A stretch of DNA of 6,092 nt. Origin: an uncultured Paracoccaceae bacterium. GTDB lineage: Bacteria > Pseudomonadota > Alphaproteobacteria > Rhodobacterales > Rhodobacteraceae. The stretch spans positions 1 through 6,092 of the forward strand of contig CALEZJ010000370.1 in the NCBI GenBank assembly GCA_937927885.1, read 5' to 3'. Positions 1 through 6,092 of the stretch are shown here, in pieces. The notes beneath the pieces were generated by a model. That model was not told the DNA's origin and searched no databases. It was given only the letters and a program-made list of their open reading frames with translations. How positions within the stretch are numbered: position 1 is the first letter of the stretch; each line of letters opens with the position of its first letter. Made by a program: the position numbers and the translations under genes.

Positions 1-1389
1 GCGGCCGCGCTGGCCTATGGCCTGGACAAGAAGGAAACCAAGACGATCGCGGTCTATGACCTCGGCGGCGGGACCTTTGACATCACGATCCTGGAAATCG
101 ACGACGGCCTGTTCGAGGTGAAATCGACCAACGGGGACACGTTCCTCGGCGGCGAGGATTTCGACATGCGCATCGTCCAGTATCTGGCCGACGAGTTCAA
201 GAAAGAGCATGGCGTCGACCTGAGCCTCGACAAGATGGCGCTTCAGCGCCTGAAGGAAGCCGCCGAAAAGGCCAAGATCGAGCTCAGCTCCAGCCAGCAG
301 ACCGAGATCAACCAGCCCTTCATCTCGATGGACCGCAACACCGGCCAGCCGCTGCATCTGGTCATGAAACTGACCCGCGCCAAGCTGGAATCGCTGGTCG
401 GCGATCTCATCGCCAAGTCGATGAAGCCCTGTGCGCAGGCCCTGAAGGATGCGGGTCTGTCGAAAGGCGATATCGACGAGGTGGTTCTGGTCGGCGGCAT
501 GACCCGCATGCCCAGGGTCGTCGAGGAAGTGACCAAGTTCTTTGGCAAGGACCCGCACAAGGGCGTCAACCCCGACGAGGTGGTGGCGCTGGGCGCGGCG
601 ATCCAGGCCGGCGTGCTGCAGGGCGACGTCAAGGACGTGGTTCTGCTCGACGTGACCCCGCTGTCCCTGGGCATCGAAACGCTGGGCGGCGTGTTCACCC
701 GCCTGATCGACCGCAACACGACGATCCCGACCAAGAAAAGCCAGGTCTTCAGCACCGCCGAGGACAACCAGAACGCGGTGACGATCCGGGTCTTCCAGGG
801 CGAACGCGAGATGGCGGCGGACAACAAGATCCTTGGCCAGTTCAATCTGGAGGGTATTCCCCCGGCGCCGCGCGGCATGCCGCAGATCGAGGTGACCTTT
901 GACATCGACGCCAACGGCATCGTCAACGTGTCGGCCCGTGACAAGGCCACCAACAAGGAGCAGCGGATCACCATCCAGGCTTCGGGTGGCCTGTCGGATG
1001 CCGACATCGAGAAGATGATCAAGGACGCCGAGGCCAACGCCGACGCCGACAAGGCCCGCAAGGAACTGGTCGAAACCCGCAACCAGGCCGAAAGCCTGAT
1101 CCATTCGACCGAGAAATCGCTGGCCGAATACAAGGATCGCGTGGATCCGACCACGGTCGAGGCGATCGAACTGTCGATCGCGGCGCTGAAGGACACGCTG
1201 GACGGCGACAACGCCGACAAGATCAAGTCCGGCATCAACAATGTCCGCGACGCCTCGATGAAACTGGGCGAGGCGATCTACAAGGCGCAGCAGGAAACCG
1301 CCGAAAGCGGGGACGAGCCGCGCCCGGTCGATGACGACATCGTCGACGCCGACTTTGAAGATCTCGACAACAACAAGCGTCGTGGCTGA
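1..1389 (+). CDS. dnaK: DnaK (Hsp70) molecular chaperone, 5'-truncated by window edge
   Basis: This is the cytosolic ATP-dependent chaperone that binds exposed hydrophobic segments of unfolded proteins and works with DnaJ and GrpE. The reading frame is open from base 1 and gives 462 residues; aligned by eye with E. coli DnaK, the first residue falls near A174, so about 173 N-terminal residues lie outside the window. Visible landmarks are the phosphate-binding DLGGGTFD (20-27; T25 matches E. coli T199), LGGEDFD, the nucleotide-binding [10 protein letters not shown], the hydrophobic interdomain linker VVLL (about 213-216), the substrate-binding beta domain ([13 protein letters not shown] onward, with [10 protein letters not shown] and [19 protein letters not shown]), the helical lid (about 331-430) and an acidic tail with [11 protein letters not shown]. 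The last residues, NNKRRG, are basic. Nothing is broken within the visible part. The promoter and any heat-shock control lie upstream, outside the window. dnaJ follows on the same strand. Confidence 0.98.
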   Translation, partial: AAALAYGLDKKETKTIAVYDLGGGTFDITILEIDDGLFEVKSTNGDTFLGGEDFDMRIVQYLADEFKKEHGVDLSLDKMALQRLKEAAEKAKIELSSSQQTEINQPFISMDRNTGQPLHLVMKLTRAKLESLVGDLIAKSMKPCAQALKDAGLSKGDIDEVVLVGGMTRMPRVVEEVTKFFGKDPHKGVNPDEVVALGAAIQAGVLQGDVKDVVLLDVTPLSLGIETLGGVFTRLIDRNTTIPTKKSQVFSTAEDNQNAVTIRVFQGEREMAADNKILGQFNLEGIPPAPRGMPQIEVTFDIDANGIVNVSARDKATNKEQRITIQASGGLSDADIEKMIKDAEANADADKARKELVETRNQAESLIHSTEKSLAEYKDRVDPTTVEAIELSIAALKDTLDGDNADKIKSGINNVRDASMKLGEAIYKAQQETAESGDEPRPVDDDIVDADFEDLDNNKRRG

Positions 1390-1406
1390 CGCCCTGTGAT
1401 CGTGCA

Positions 1407-1436
1407 GGCCCCGGCCGGTTCCGCCGGTCCGGGGCC
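1407..1436 (+). terminator. GC-rich hairpin between dnaK and dnaJ (possible leaky terminator/attenuator)
   Basis: The left arm at 1407-1418 (GGCCCCGGCCGG) pairs with the right arm at 1424-1436 (CCGGTCCGGGGCC) with one bulged T at 1428 and the loop TTCCG. That gives 12 base pairs, nearly all G-C. Only two T residues follow before GCCAATG, so strong intrinsic termination is doubtful. The position between dnaK and dnaJ suits partial termination or a processing/stability element that lets dnaK mRNA outnumber dnaJ mRNA, as is known in several bacteria; that role here is inference. Confidence 0.5.
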
Positions 1437-1462
1437 TTGCCAATGAGAGTGAGGTCCAGGCG

Positions 1463-2614
1463 ATGGCCAAGCGCGACTATTACGAGGTTCTCGGGGTGCC
1501 AAAGGGCGCCTCGGCCGAGGATTTGAAGAAGGCCTACCGCGCCAAGGCGAAGGAACACCACCCCGACCGCAACAAGGACGACCCCGGCGCCGAGGCCCGA
1601 TTCAAGGAAGTGAACGAGGCCTATGACATCCTGAAGGACGCCGACAAGAAGGCGGCCTATGACCGGTTCGGCCATGCGGCCTTTGACGGCGGCATGGGGG
1701 GCGGCGGCGGTCCGCGTGGTCCGCGCGGCGGGGCGGATTTCGGCTCCAGTTTCTCGGATGTGTTCGAGGATCTGTTCGGCGACTTCATGGGCGGGCGCGG
1801 CGGCGGTGGCGGGCAGCGCCAGCGCGCCAGCCGGGGCTCGGACCTGCGCTACAACCTGCGGGTCACCCTTGACGAGGCCTATGTCGGTGCGCAGAAATCC
1901 ATCCGCGTCACCACCCTGAACGGCTGCGACGAATGCAGCGGCACCGGGGCCGAGGGCGGCGCCGAACCCGTCACCTGCCCCACCTGTTCCGGCATGGGCA
2001 AGGTGCGCGCGCAGCAGGGTTTCTTTACCGTCGAACGCACCTGCCCGACCTGTGGCGGCATTGGCCAGATCGTCAAGAACCCCTGCAAATCCTGCAAGGG
2101 CGCCGGGCGGGTCGAAAAGGAACGCAGCCTCAGCGTGAATATCCCCGCCGGGGTCGAAACCGGCACGCGCATCCGCCTGTCCGGCGAGGGCGAGGCGGGG
2201 CTGCGCGGCGGGCCCGCGGGTGACCTTTACATCTTCATCGAGGTGCGCGAGCATCCGATCTTCCAGCGCGACGGGCTGGACCTGCATTGTCGGGTCCCGG
2301 TCAGCTTTACCACCGCGGCGCTGGGCGGCGAGGTCGAGGTGCCGACCATCGATGGCGGGCGGTCGCGCGTCAAGGTTCCTCCGGGGGCGCAATCGGGCAA
2401 GCAGATGCGCCTGCGCGCAAAGGGCATGCCCGCGCTCAGGGGGGGTGGACATGGAGACATGCTGATCGAACTCAGCGTGGAAACCCCCGTCAATCTGACC
2501 CAGCGGCAAAAGGATCTGCTGCGCGAGTTCGAATCGCTTTCCGCGGACAACCACCCCGAAGGAAGCAGTTTCTTCAGCAAGGTCAAAAGTTTCTGGGACG
2601 GGATGAAGGGCTGA
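1463..2614 (+). CDS. dnaJ: DnaJ (Hsp40) co-chaperone
   Basis: This type I J-protein delivers unfolded clients to DnaK and stimulates its ATPase in the cytosol. The 383 residues are full length for the family. In order: J-domain (1 to about 72) with the essential HPD at 33-35; a Gly-rich G/F region (about 76-125) containing the [11 protein letters not shown] stretch; a zinc domain with all four CxxCxGxG repeats intact (Cys pairs 155/158, 172/175, 194/197, 208/211); and the C-terminal client-binding and dimerisation domains (about 220-383), ending in [12 protein letters not shown] as in other alphaproteobacterial DnaJ proteins. The ATG at 1463 is supported by GAGGT at 1451-1455, seven bases upstream, and by the typical [12 protein letters not shown] start. 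It lies 73 nt after dnaK on the same strand, consistent with a dnaKJ operon. A long open frame antisense to it is a GC-bias shadow. Confidence 0.98.
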   Translation: MAKRDYYEVLGVPKGASAEDLKKAYRAKAKEHHPDRNKDDPGAEARFKEVNEAYDILKDADKKAAYDRFGHAAFDGGMGGGGGPRGPRGGADFGSSFSDVFEDLFGDFMGGRGGGGGQRQRASRGSDLRYNLRVTLDEAYVGAQKSIRVTTLNGCDECSGTGAEGGAEPVTCPTCSGMGKVRAQQGFFTVERTCPTCGGIGQIVKNPCKSCKGAGRVEKERSLSVNIPAGVETGTRIRLSGEGEAGLRGGPAGDLYIFIEVREHPIFQRDGLDLHCRVPVSFTTAALGGEVEVPTIDGGRSRVKVPPGAQSGKQMRLRAKGMPALRGGGHGDMLIELSVETPVNLTQRQKDLLREFESLSADNHPEGSSFFSKVKSFWDGMKG

Positions 2615-2616
2615 AC

Positions 2617-2643
2617 CGGGCGCGTCCCTCAGGGGCGCGCCCG
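2617..2643 (+). terminator. Hairpin after dnaJ, probable weak terminator
   Basis: An inverted repeat starts three bases after the dnaJ stop codon (TGA 2612-2614). The arm 2617-2628 pairs with 2632-2643 around the triloop TCA, giving 12 pairs including one G-U (T2625-G2635). The downstream bases are TTAACCATTTCG, a poor U-tract, so termination may be incomplete and radC may be partly read through from dnaJ. Confidence 0.55.
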
Positions 2644-2657
2644 TTAACCATTTCGAA

Positions 2658-2662
2658 AGGAG
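2658..2662 (+). promoter_or_regulatory. AGGAG Shine-Dalgarno-like site upstream of radC, unusually far from the ATG
   Basis: AGGAG at 2658-2662 (within GAAAGGAGAA) is the only good Shine-Dalgarno match in the dnaJ-radC gap. It lies 19 bases before the ATG at 2682, well beyond the usual 5-10. The GGGG at 2677-2680 is only one base from the ATG, too close to serve. No ATG, GTG or TTG lies in the radC frame at normal spacing from AGGAG, so either the spacing is real, a rare start is used, or another signal acts. Confidence 0.4.
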
Positions 2663-2681
2663 AATCGGCGCAAGCTGGGGC

Positions 2682-3428
2682 ATGACCCGGACCAGCGCCC
2701 TTTCCGAACCACCCCTGCCGCTGTTTGCTGCTGCAACGCCGGTGGCGGGGGCGCTGCCCTCGTATCTGAAAGACCATCGCAAACGCCTGCGCAGCCGCTT
2801 TCTGGAGGGGGGCGCGGCGGCGGTTCCGGATTACGAACTGCTGGAACTCCTTCTGTTCGGCGCGATTCCCCGGCAGGATGTGAAACCGCTCGCCCGATGC
2901 CTGATGGATCAGTTTGGCGATCTCGCCGGTGTCCTGACCGCCTCGCCCGTGCAATTGCAGCGCATCGAGGGCGTGGGCGAAACCGTGCTGGTCACGCTCA
3001 AACTGGCCGAGGCGGTCTCGCTGCGTCTGACCCGGGCCAAGGTCTTGAACCGGCCGGTTATTTCCTCCTGGGATGCACTGCTGGACTACTGCCACACGGC
3101 GATGGCGCACCGCAGCATCGAACATTTCCGCGTTCTGTATCTGGACCGCAAGAACTGCCTCATCGCCGACGAGGAACAGGGGCGCGGCACAGTTGACCAT
3201 GTCCCGGTCTACCCGCGCGAGGTGTTGCGGTGGGGGCTCGATCTGGACGCCTCGGCGCTGATCCTCGTGCACAATCACCCCTCGGGCGATCCCACGCCCA
3301 GTGCCCAGGATATTGCCCTGACCGAACGCATCCGCGACGGGGCCGACTCGCTCTCGCTGGTGCTGCATGACCACCTGATCATCGGCAAATCCCGCGAGTT
3401 CAGCTTCCGCGCCGAGGGATTGCTGTGA
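2682..3428 (+). CDS. radC: RadC-family (UPF0758) JAMM/MPN+ domain protein
   Basis: This is a 248-residue protein of the RadC/UPF0758 family, of normal length. The N-terminal part (about 31-120) carries the family opening DHRKRLRSRF, the helix PDYELLELLLF and a helix-hairpin-helix around IEGVGE (95-100), which suggests DNA contact. The C-terminal JAB/MPN+ domain (about 125-248) has the full JAMM metal set: E164 in ADEEQGRGT and H197-N-H199-PSG-x4-S207-x2-D210, plus VPVYPREV. Known JAMM proteins are zinc metalloproteases, but the activity of RadC is not established; the old DNA-repair assignment from the E. coli radC mutation was withdrawn, so the name is a family label. The first 30 residues are poorly conserved in character and the start is uncertain because the AGGAG site is 19 bases away. 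It lies 67 nt after dnaJ on the same strand and converges with the minus-strand genes. Confidence 0.93.
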   Translation: MTRTSALSEPPLPLFAAATPVAGALPSYLKDHRKRLRSRFLEGGAAAVPDYELLELLLFGAIPRQDVKPLARCLMDQFGDLAGVLTASPVQLQRIEGVGETVLVTLKLAEAVSLRLTRAKVLNRPVISSWDALLDYCHTAMAHRSIEHFRVLYLDRKNCLIADEEQGRGTVDHVPVYPREVLRWGLDLDASALILVHNHPSGDPTPSAQDIALTERIRDGADSLSLVLHDHLIIGKSREFSFRAEGLL

Positions 3429-3524
3429 GCGCGTTCCTGGGGCTCTGGATGGTGCTGGCGACCCTGCTTCTGTGGCCCCCCGGACGCGCCGTGCTTTCCG
3501 TTCACCGCAACCTGACACGCCGAA

Positions 3525-3547
3525 AACCCGGCGCCCTGCGCCGGGTT
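3525..3547 (-). terminator. Intrinsic terminator of the minus-strand gene pair, possibly bidirectional
   Basis: A perfect 10-bp inverted repeat, AACCCGGCGC (3525-3534) and GCGCCGGGTT (3538-3547), has the 3-base spacer CCT. Read on the minus strand, the stem runs into TTTT (3526-3523) and then CGG, a short U-run. It lies 43-65 nt past the stop of the minus-strand hypothetical gene. On the plus strand only two T residues end the stem, so it would be a weaker stop for radC transcripts. It is the only hairpin in the convergent gap. Confidence 0.7.
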
Positions 3548-3589
3548 GATCCGGGATCGGGGGGATGTCGCGGTCCGCCGCCCTTGCGG

Positions 3590-4669
3590 TCAGTTCATCG
3601 CGATCTGCAGTTCGGGCAGGAGGCCGGGCAACACCAGATAGCCGCCGTTGCCGTCACATTCGGGCATGTCGAGCAGGATGCTGCGCACCTGAACCGAGGT
3701 TGCGCCGTGCACTTCGATCGCGTTCACCGCAAGCGGGGCGCCGCAACTCGCATCGGTTACCGGAATTTCGATCTCCAGTGTCACCTGACCCTGCCGGGGA
3801 CTGGTCCCGCGGGGAAAGGAGTAGACCTGCGCCAGCGTCGAGCCGATCAGGGTGGGGTCTCCAAGGGCCATGACATGACCCCGGCTGGACGCCTCGGTCA
3901 GCAAGGGGGTGCCCGCGTGAACATGGCCGGGCTGCCCATATTCGGCGCCGAACTCGTAGGCGTGCAGCGACAGGGTTGCCGGACCCTGCCAAAGCAGCGC
4001 GACCCGCTCGACCGCTCCGAGATCGGGAACCAGCGTGGAATCGGATTGCTCGCGGCCGTCCGCGAACGACAGGGTGACCCGGGCCTCTTCGCGCAGGGCG
4101 GGTATCAGGGTCATGAGCTGCCCGTCACTGCCGATCACGGTGTCGAAAGACAGCCCGGCGTGGCTGAGGGTCACGCGCGCGTTACGGTCGCAGGGTGCAT
4201 AGACGCTGGCTTCGAGGATGGCTCCCTGGGTCGGCGTGACCACCAGCCAGACCGCACAGGCGTTGAGTTCGGCCTGAAGTTCCGGGTCGAGCGGCAGAGC
4301 CGAGGGCGTGTCCGACCCGTCCGCATCCGCGGCGAGTTGCGCGAGGCTGGGCGCCAGCGCATCGGCGCCAACCCCCGGCAGCGGCGGCAGCGACAGGTCG
4401 ACCTGCGGCAGCACACTCGCAGCGGCAACGGCGGGCGCGACCGCGTCGCGTGACGGGGCGTCCAGATGCTGGGTCGGGGTTTCGAGGCTGGGCGAGGGGG
4501 CCAGAACCGCCAGCGAAGGCGCTGCGGCGACCTGCGGTGCCGGTGCCACGGGGGCCTGCACCGCAGCCATGGGGCTGTCCGCGCTGGTTTGCTGCTGGAA
4601 ATGGGTTCCCGCCACGACGGCCCCGCCCAGGGCTACGGCGGTGACGGCGACAATTCGGACCCGGTTCAT
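3590..4669 (-). CDS. Uncharacterised exported or membrane-anchored protein downstream of secA
   Basis: I do not recognise a characterised family in this 359-residue protein. It opens with a basic n-region (MNRVR) and a hydrophobic run (about 6-21), a Sec signal peptide or an uncleaved anchor; VVA-G or VAG-T would be tolerable cleavage sites, and there is no lipobox cysteine. Residues about 33-125 are a low-complexity Ala/Pro/Leu-rich spacer. The remaining 235 residues look folded and beta-rich, with four cysteines (138, 160, 309, 338) that could form two disulfides in the periplasm. The ATG at 4669 is supported by GGGAG on the minus strand (plus positions 4676-4680), six bases upstream. The gene lies 113 nt downstream of secA on the same strand. 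I recall similar proteins beside secA in Rhodobacterales, sometimes auto-annotated 'translocase'; nothing in the sequence shows translocase activity. Good start signal and coding bias make it a real gene; its function is unknown. Confidence 0.85.
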   Translation of the reverse strand: MNRVRIVAVTAVALGGAVVAGTHFQQQTSADSPMAAVQAPVAPAPQVAAAPSLAVLAPSPSLETPTQHLDAPSRDAVAPAVAAASVLPQVDLSLPPLPGVGADALAPSLAQLAADADGSDTPSALPLDPELQAELNACAVWLVVTPTQGAILEASVYAPCDRNARVTLSHAGLSFDTVIGSDGQLMTLIPALREEARVTLSFADGREQSDSTLVPDLGAVERVALLWQGPATLSLHAYEFGAEYGQPGHVHAGTPLLTEASSRGHVMALGDPTLIGSTLAQVYSFPRGTSPRQGQVTLEIEIPVTDASCGAPLAVNAIEVHGATSVQVRSILLDMPECDGNGGYLVLPGLLPELQIAMN

Positions 4670-4727
4670 GGTGGACTCCCGCTGGGGTGTGACCCGGCGT
4701 TTGTCGTCCTCGATCTGGGCGGATTGG

Positions 4728-4760
4728 TGGCGCTGCCGGGGAAGTTTCGCGGCAGCGCCA
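4728..4760 (-). terminator. Hairpin downstream of secA
   Basis: The 10-base arms TGGCGCTGCC (4728-4737) and GGCAGCGCCA (4751-4760) are perfect inverted repeats; one further pair, G4738-C4750, closes an 11-base loop. It begins 23 nt past the secA stop codon on the minus strand. No U-run follows on the minus strand (the next bases are CCAATCC), so this is a possible inefficient terminator or 3'-end stabiliser rather than a clear stop, and it leaves room for read-through into the next gene. Confidence 0.5.
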
Positions 4761-4782
4761 AGGTCCGGTTCCGGCGCGGGGC

Positions 4783-6092
4783 TCAGGCCAGCGCGCCGTG
4801 GCAGTGCTTGAACTTCTTGCCCGAACCGCAGGGGCAGGGATCGTTTCGCCCGGGATTGCCCCAGGTCGCCACGTCATCTTCGGCAAATCCGGGACGCGCG
4901 GCGGGCTGGGCGCCGATCTGCGGCAGGTCGATGGGCCGCGCCAGTCGTCCGTCGTCACGCTGGGCGGCGGCCTGCAATTCCATCTGGCGCAGCATTTCGG
5001 CCTGCTGCTCGGGCGTTGCCGGGATGATGCGCGACAATTGCCGGGTGATCTCCTCGCGCAGGGCGGTCAGCATGTGCTCGAAGAGGACGAAGGCTTCGGA
5101 TTTATATTCGTTCAAGGGGTCACGCTGCGCCAGCCCGCGGAAATTCACCGCCGAGCGCAGATGGTCCAGCGTCACGATATGCTCGCGCCACTTGGAGTCG
5201 ATCACCTGCAACAGGAACTGCTTTTCGATCGCGCGCATCGCCGGGCTGGAAAAGGCCTGTTCCTTGTCCGCCATCATCGCGTCCGAGGCCGCGGCAATGC
5301 GCTCGTGCATCGCCTCGTGGTCGACCCCGTCTTCGCTCGCCCAGTCCCCGACCGGCAGATCCAGCGACAGCTTTTCCTGCAGCGCAATCTTCAGCCCGTC
5401 GGTATCCCATTGATCGGCATAGGTTCCCGGCGGAAGGTGCTTGGCGACCAGATCGTCGATCACCGCGTGGCGCATGTCCGAAATCGTCTCGGACAGATCC
5501 TCGGCGCGCAGGATGTCCAGCCGCTGCTCGAAGATGACCTTGCGCTTGTCGTTCATCACGTTGTCGAACTTCAGCAAGTTCTTGCGGATGTCGAAGTTGC
5601 GGGCCTCGACCTTGGCCTGGGCCTTTTCCAGCGACTTGTTGACCCAGGGGTGGACGATAGCCTCACCCTCTTTCATGCCGAGGGTCGACAGCACCTTTTC
5701 CAGCCGCTCCGAGCCGAAAATGCGCATCAGGTCGTCTTCGAGCGACAGGAAGAAGACCGAGCGCCCCGGGTCCCCCTGGCGCCCCGAGCGACCGCGCAGC
5801 TGGTTGTCGATCCGGCGCGATTCGTGGCGTTCGGTGGCCAGGACGAACAGGCCGCCCGCCGCCAGGACCTTGGCCTTTTCGTCGGCGACCTCGGCCTCGA
5901 TCCGGGCGCGCAACGCGGCCGGGTCGGCGGTCGGGTCGGCGGCGATGGCGTCGAGGACACGCATTTCCACATTGCCGCCCAACTGGATGTCGGTGCCGCG
6001 ACCGGCCATGTTGGTGGCGATGGTCACTGCCCCCAGCCGCCCGGCCTCGGCGACGATATGCGCCTCGCGCTCGTGCTGGCGGGCGTTCAGGA
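4783..6092 (-). CDS. secA: SecA, preprotein translocase ATPase, 5'-truncated by window edge
   Basis: SecA is the motor ATPase that drives unfolded preproteins through the SecYEG channel; it cycles between cytosol and inner membrane. The visible part is the C-terminal 435 residues, about half of a typical protein of roughly 900; the start lies beyond the right edge. The frame stays open to base 6092, giving [20 protein letters not shown] before the helicase-type motif TNMAGRGTD (26-34). Next come the arginine-finger motif [13 protein letters not shown] (97-109) of nucleotide-binding domain 2, the helical scaffold ([16 protein letters not shown]; later [16 protein letters not shown] and LNEYKSEAF), the helical wing region between them, a variable Pro/Ala-containing linker, and the SEC-C zinc motif with C419, C421, C430 and H431, which in the family binds SecB and phospholipid. 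All visible motifs are intact. The stop is TGA at 4785-4783. It is co-directional with the exported hypothetical protein. Confidence 0.98.
   Translation of the reverse strand, partial: LNARQHEREAHIVAEAGRLGAVTIATNMAGRGTDIQLGGNVEMRVLDAIAADPTADPAALRARIEAEVADEKAKVLAAGGLFVLATERHESRRIDNQLRGRSGRQGDPGRSVFFLSLEDDLMRIFGSERLEKVLSTLGMKEGEAIVHPWVNKSLEKAQAKVEARNFDIRKNLLKFDNVMNDKRKVIFEQRLDILRAEDLSETISDMRHAVIDDLVAKHLPPGTYADQWDTDGLKIALQEKLSLDLPVGDWASEDGVDHEAMHERIAAASDAMMADKEQAFSSPAMRAIEKQFLLQVIDSKWREHIVTLDHLRSAVNFRGLAQRDPLNEYKSEAFVLFEHMLTALREEITRQLSRIIPATPEQQAEMLRQMELQAAAQRDDGRLARPIDLPQIGAQPAARPGFAEDDVATWGNPGRNDPCPCGSGKKFKHCHGALA

Noticed and set aside
243..1241. A 332-residue minus-strand open frame within dnaK.
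   Set aside because: It lies entirely antisense to a well-supported DnaK reading frame and is rich in Ser/Ala/Arg with no recognisable family; a GC-bias shadow.
1690..1830. Gly-codon-rich repeats (ggcggc runs) that look like a nucleotide repeat array.
   Set aside because: They encode the Gly-rich G/F region of DnaJ, which is normal for the family.
1235..2782. A 515-residue open frame on the minus strand spanning dnaJ.
   Set aside because: It is antisense to dnaJ, which has every expected motif. Its composition (Ala/Gly/Arg-rich, no recognisable domain) fits a mirror frame produced by high GC content.
2583..3518. A 311-residue minus-strand open frame covering radC.
   Set aside because: It is antisense to radC, whose JAMM residues are all intact, and the sequence is low-complexity Arg/Gln/Gly/Ala without known motifs.
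3425..4453. A 342-residue plus-strand open frame running from the radC stop through the hypothetical gene.
   Set aside because: Beyond about 3520 it crosses the terminator hairpin and is simply antisense to the minus-strand gene, which has a better start signal, a signal peptide and sensible protein composition. Only its hydrophobic first segment is kept, as a low-interest finding.
4466..5413. A 315-residue plus-strand open frame overlapping the start of the hypothetical gene and the end of secA.
   Set aside because: It is antisense to unmistakable SecA C-terminal sequence, including the zinc motif, and has no recognisable domain of its own.
5727..5972. A short Arg/Pro/Ser-rich minus-strand frame within secA.
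   Set aside because: It is out of frame with secA on the same strand and consists of the biased residues expected from a GC-rich shifted frame.

Overview
The window looks like ordinary core chromosome of a GC-rich alphaproteobacterium, most likely of the Rhodobacteraceae/Rhodobacterales. The grounds are strong G/C preference at third codon positions, the alphaproteobacterial character of the DnaK, DnaJ and SecA sequences (for example the SecA end with a CxC-x8-CH zinc motif) and the UPF0758-type RadC. The family assignment is inference from recalled sequence character, not from a search.

Layout. Plus strand, left to right: the 3' three quarters of dnaK (cut by the left edge), dnaJ 73 nt further on, then a radC-family gene 67 nt after dnaJ. 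Minus strand, from the right edge inward: the 3' half of secA (cut by the right edge), then 113 nt further downstream an uncharacterised, probably exported protein of 359 residues. The two gene groups converge on a 161-nt gap at 3429-3589. That gap holds a perfect 10-bp hairpin with a short U-run on the minus strand, the probable terminator of the minus-strand pair. GC-rich hairpins also lie in the dnaK-dnaJ, dnaJ-radC and secA-hypothetical gaps; none has a proper U-tract, so they may be leaky terminators, attenuators or mRNA-stabilising structures.

How the genes relate. DnaK and DnaJ are the Hsp70/Hsp40 pair of the cytosolic folding machine. SecA is the ATPase motor of the Sec translocase. 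The protein encoded just downstream of secA has an N-terminal signal or anchor segment, an Ala/Pro-rich spacer and four cysteines, as expected of an envelope protein; being next to secA does not show that it takes part in secretion. The RadC-family protein carries an intact JAMM-type metal-binding motif and a helix-hairpin-helix; its cellular role is unsettled.

I see no mobile element, CRISPR array, tRNA, rRNA or clearly novel system. The least explained items are the secreted hypothetical protein, the unusual ribosome-binding-site spacing of radC, and a hydrophobic reading frame that begins on the radC stop codon.
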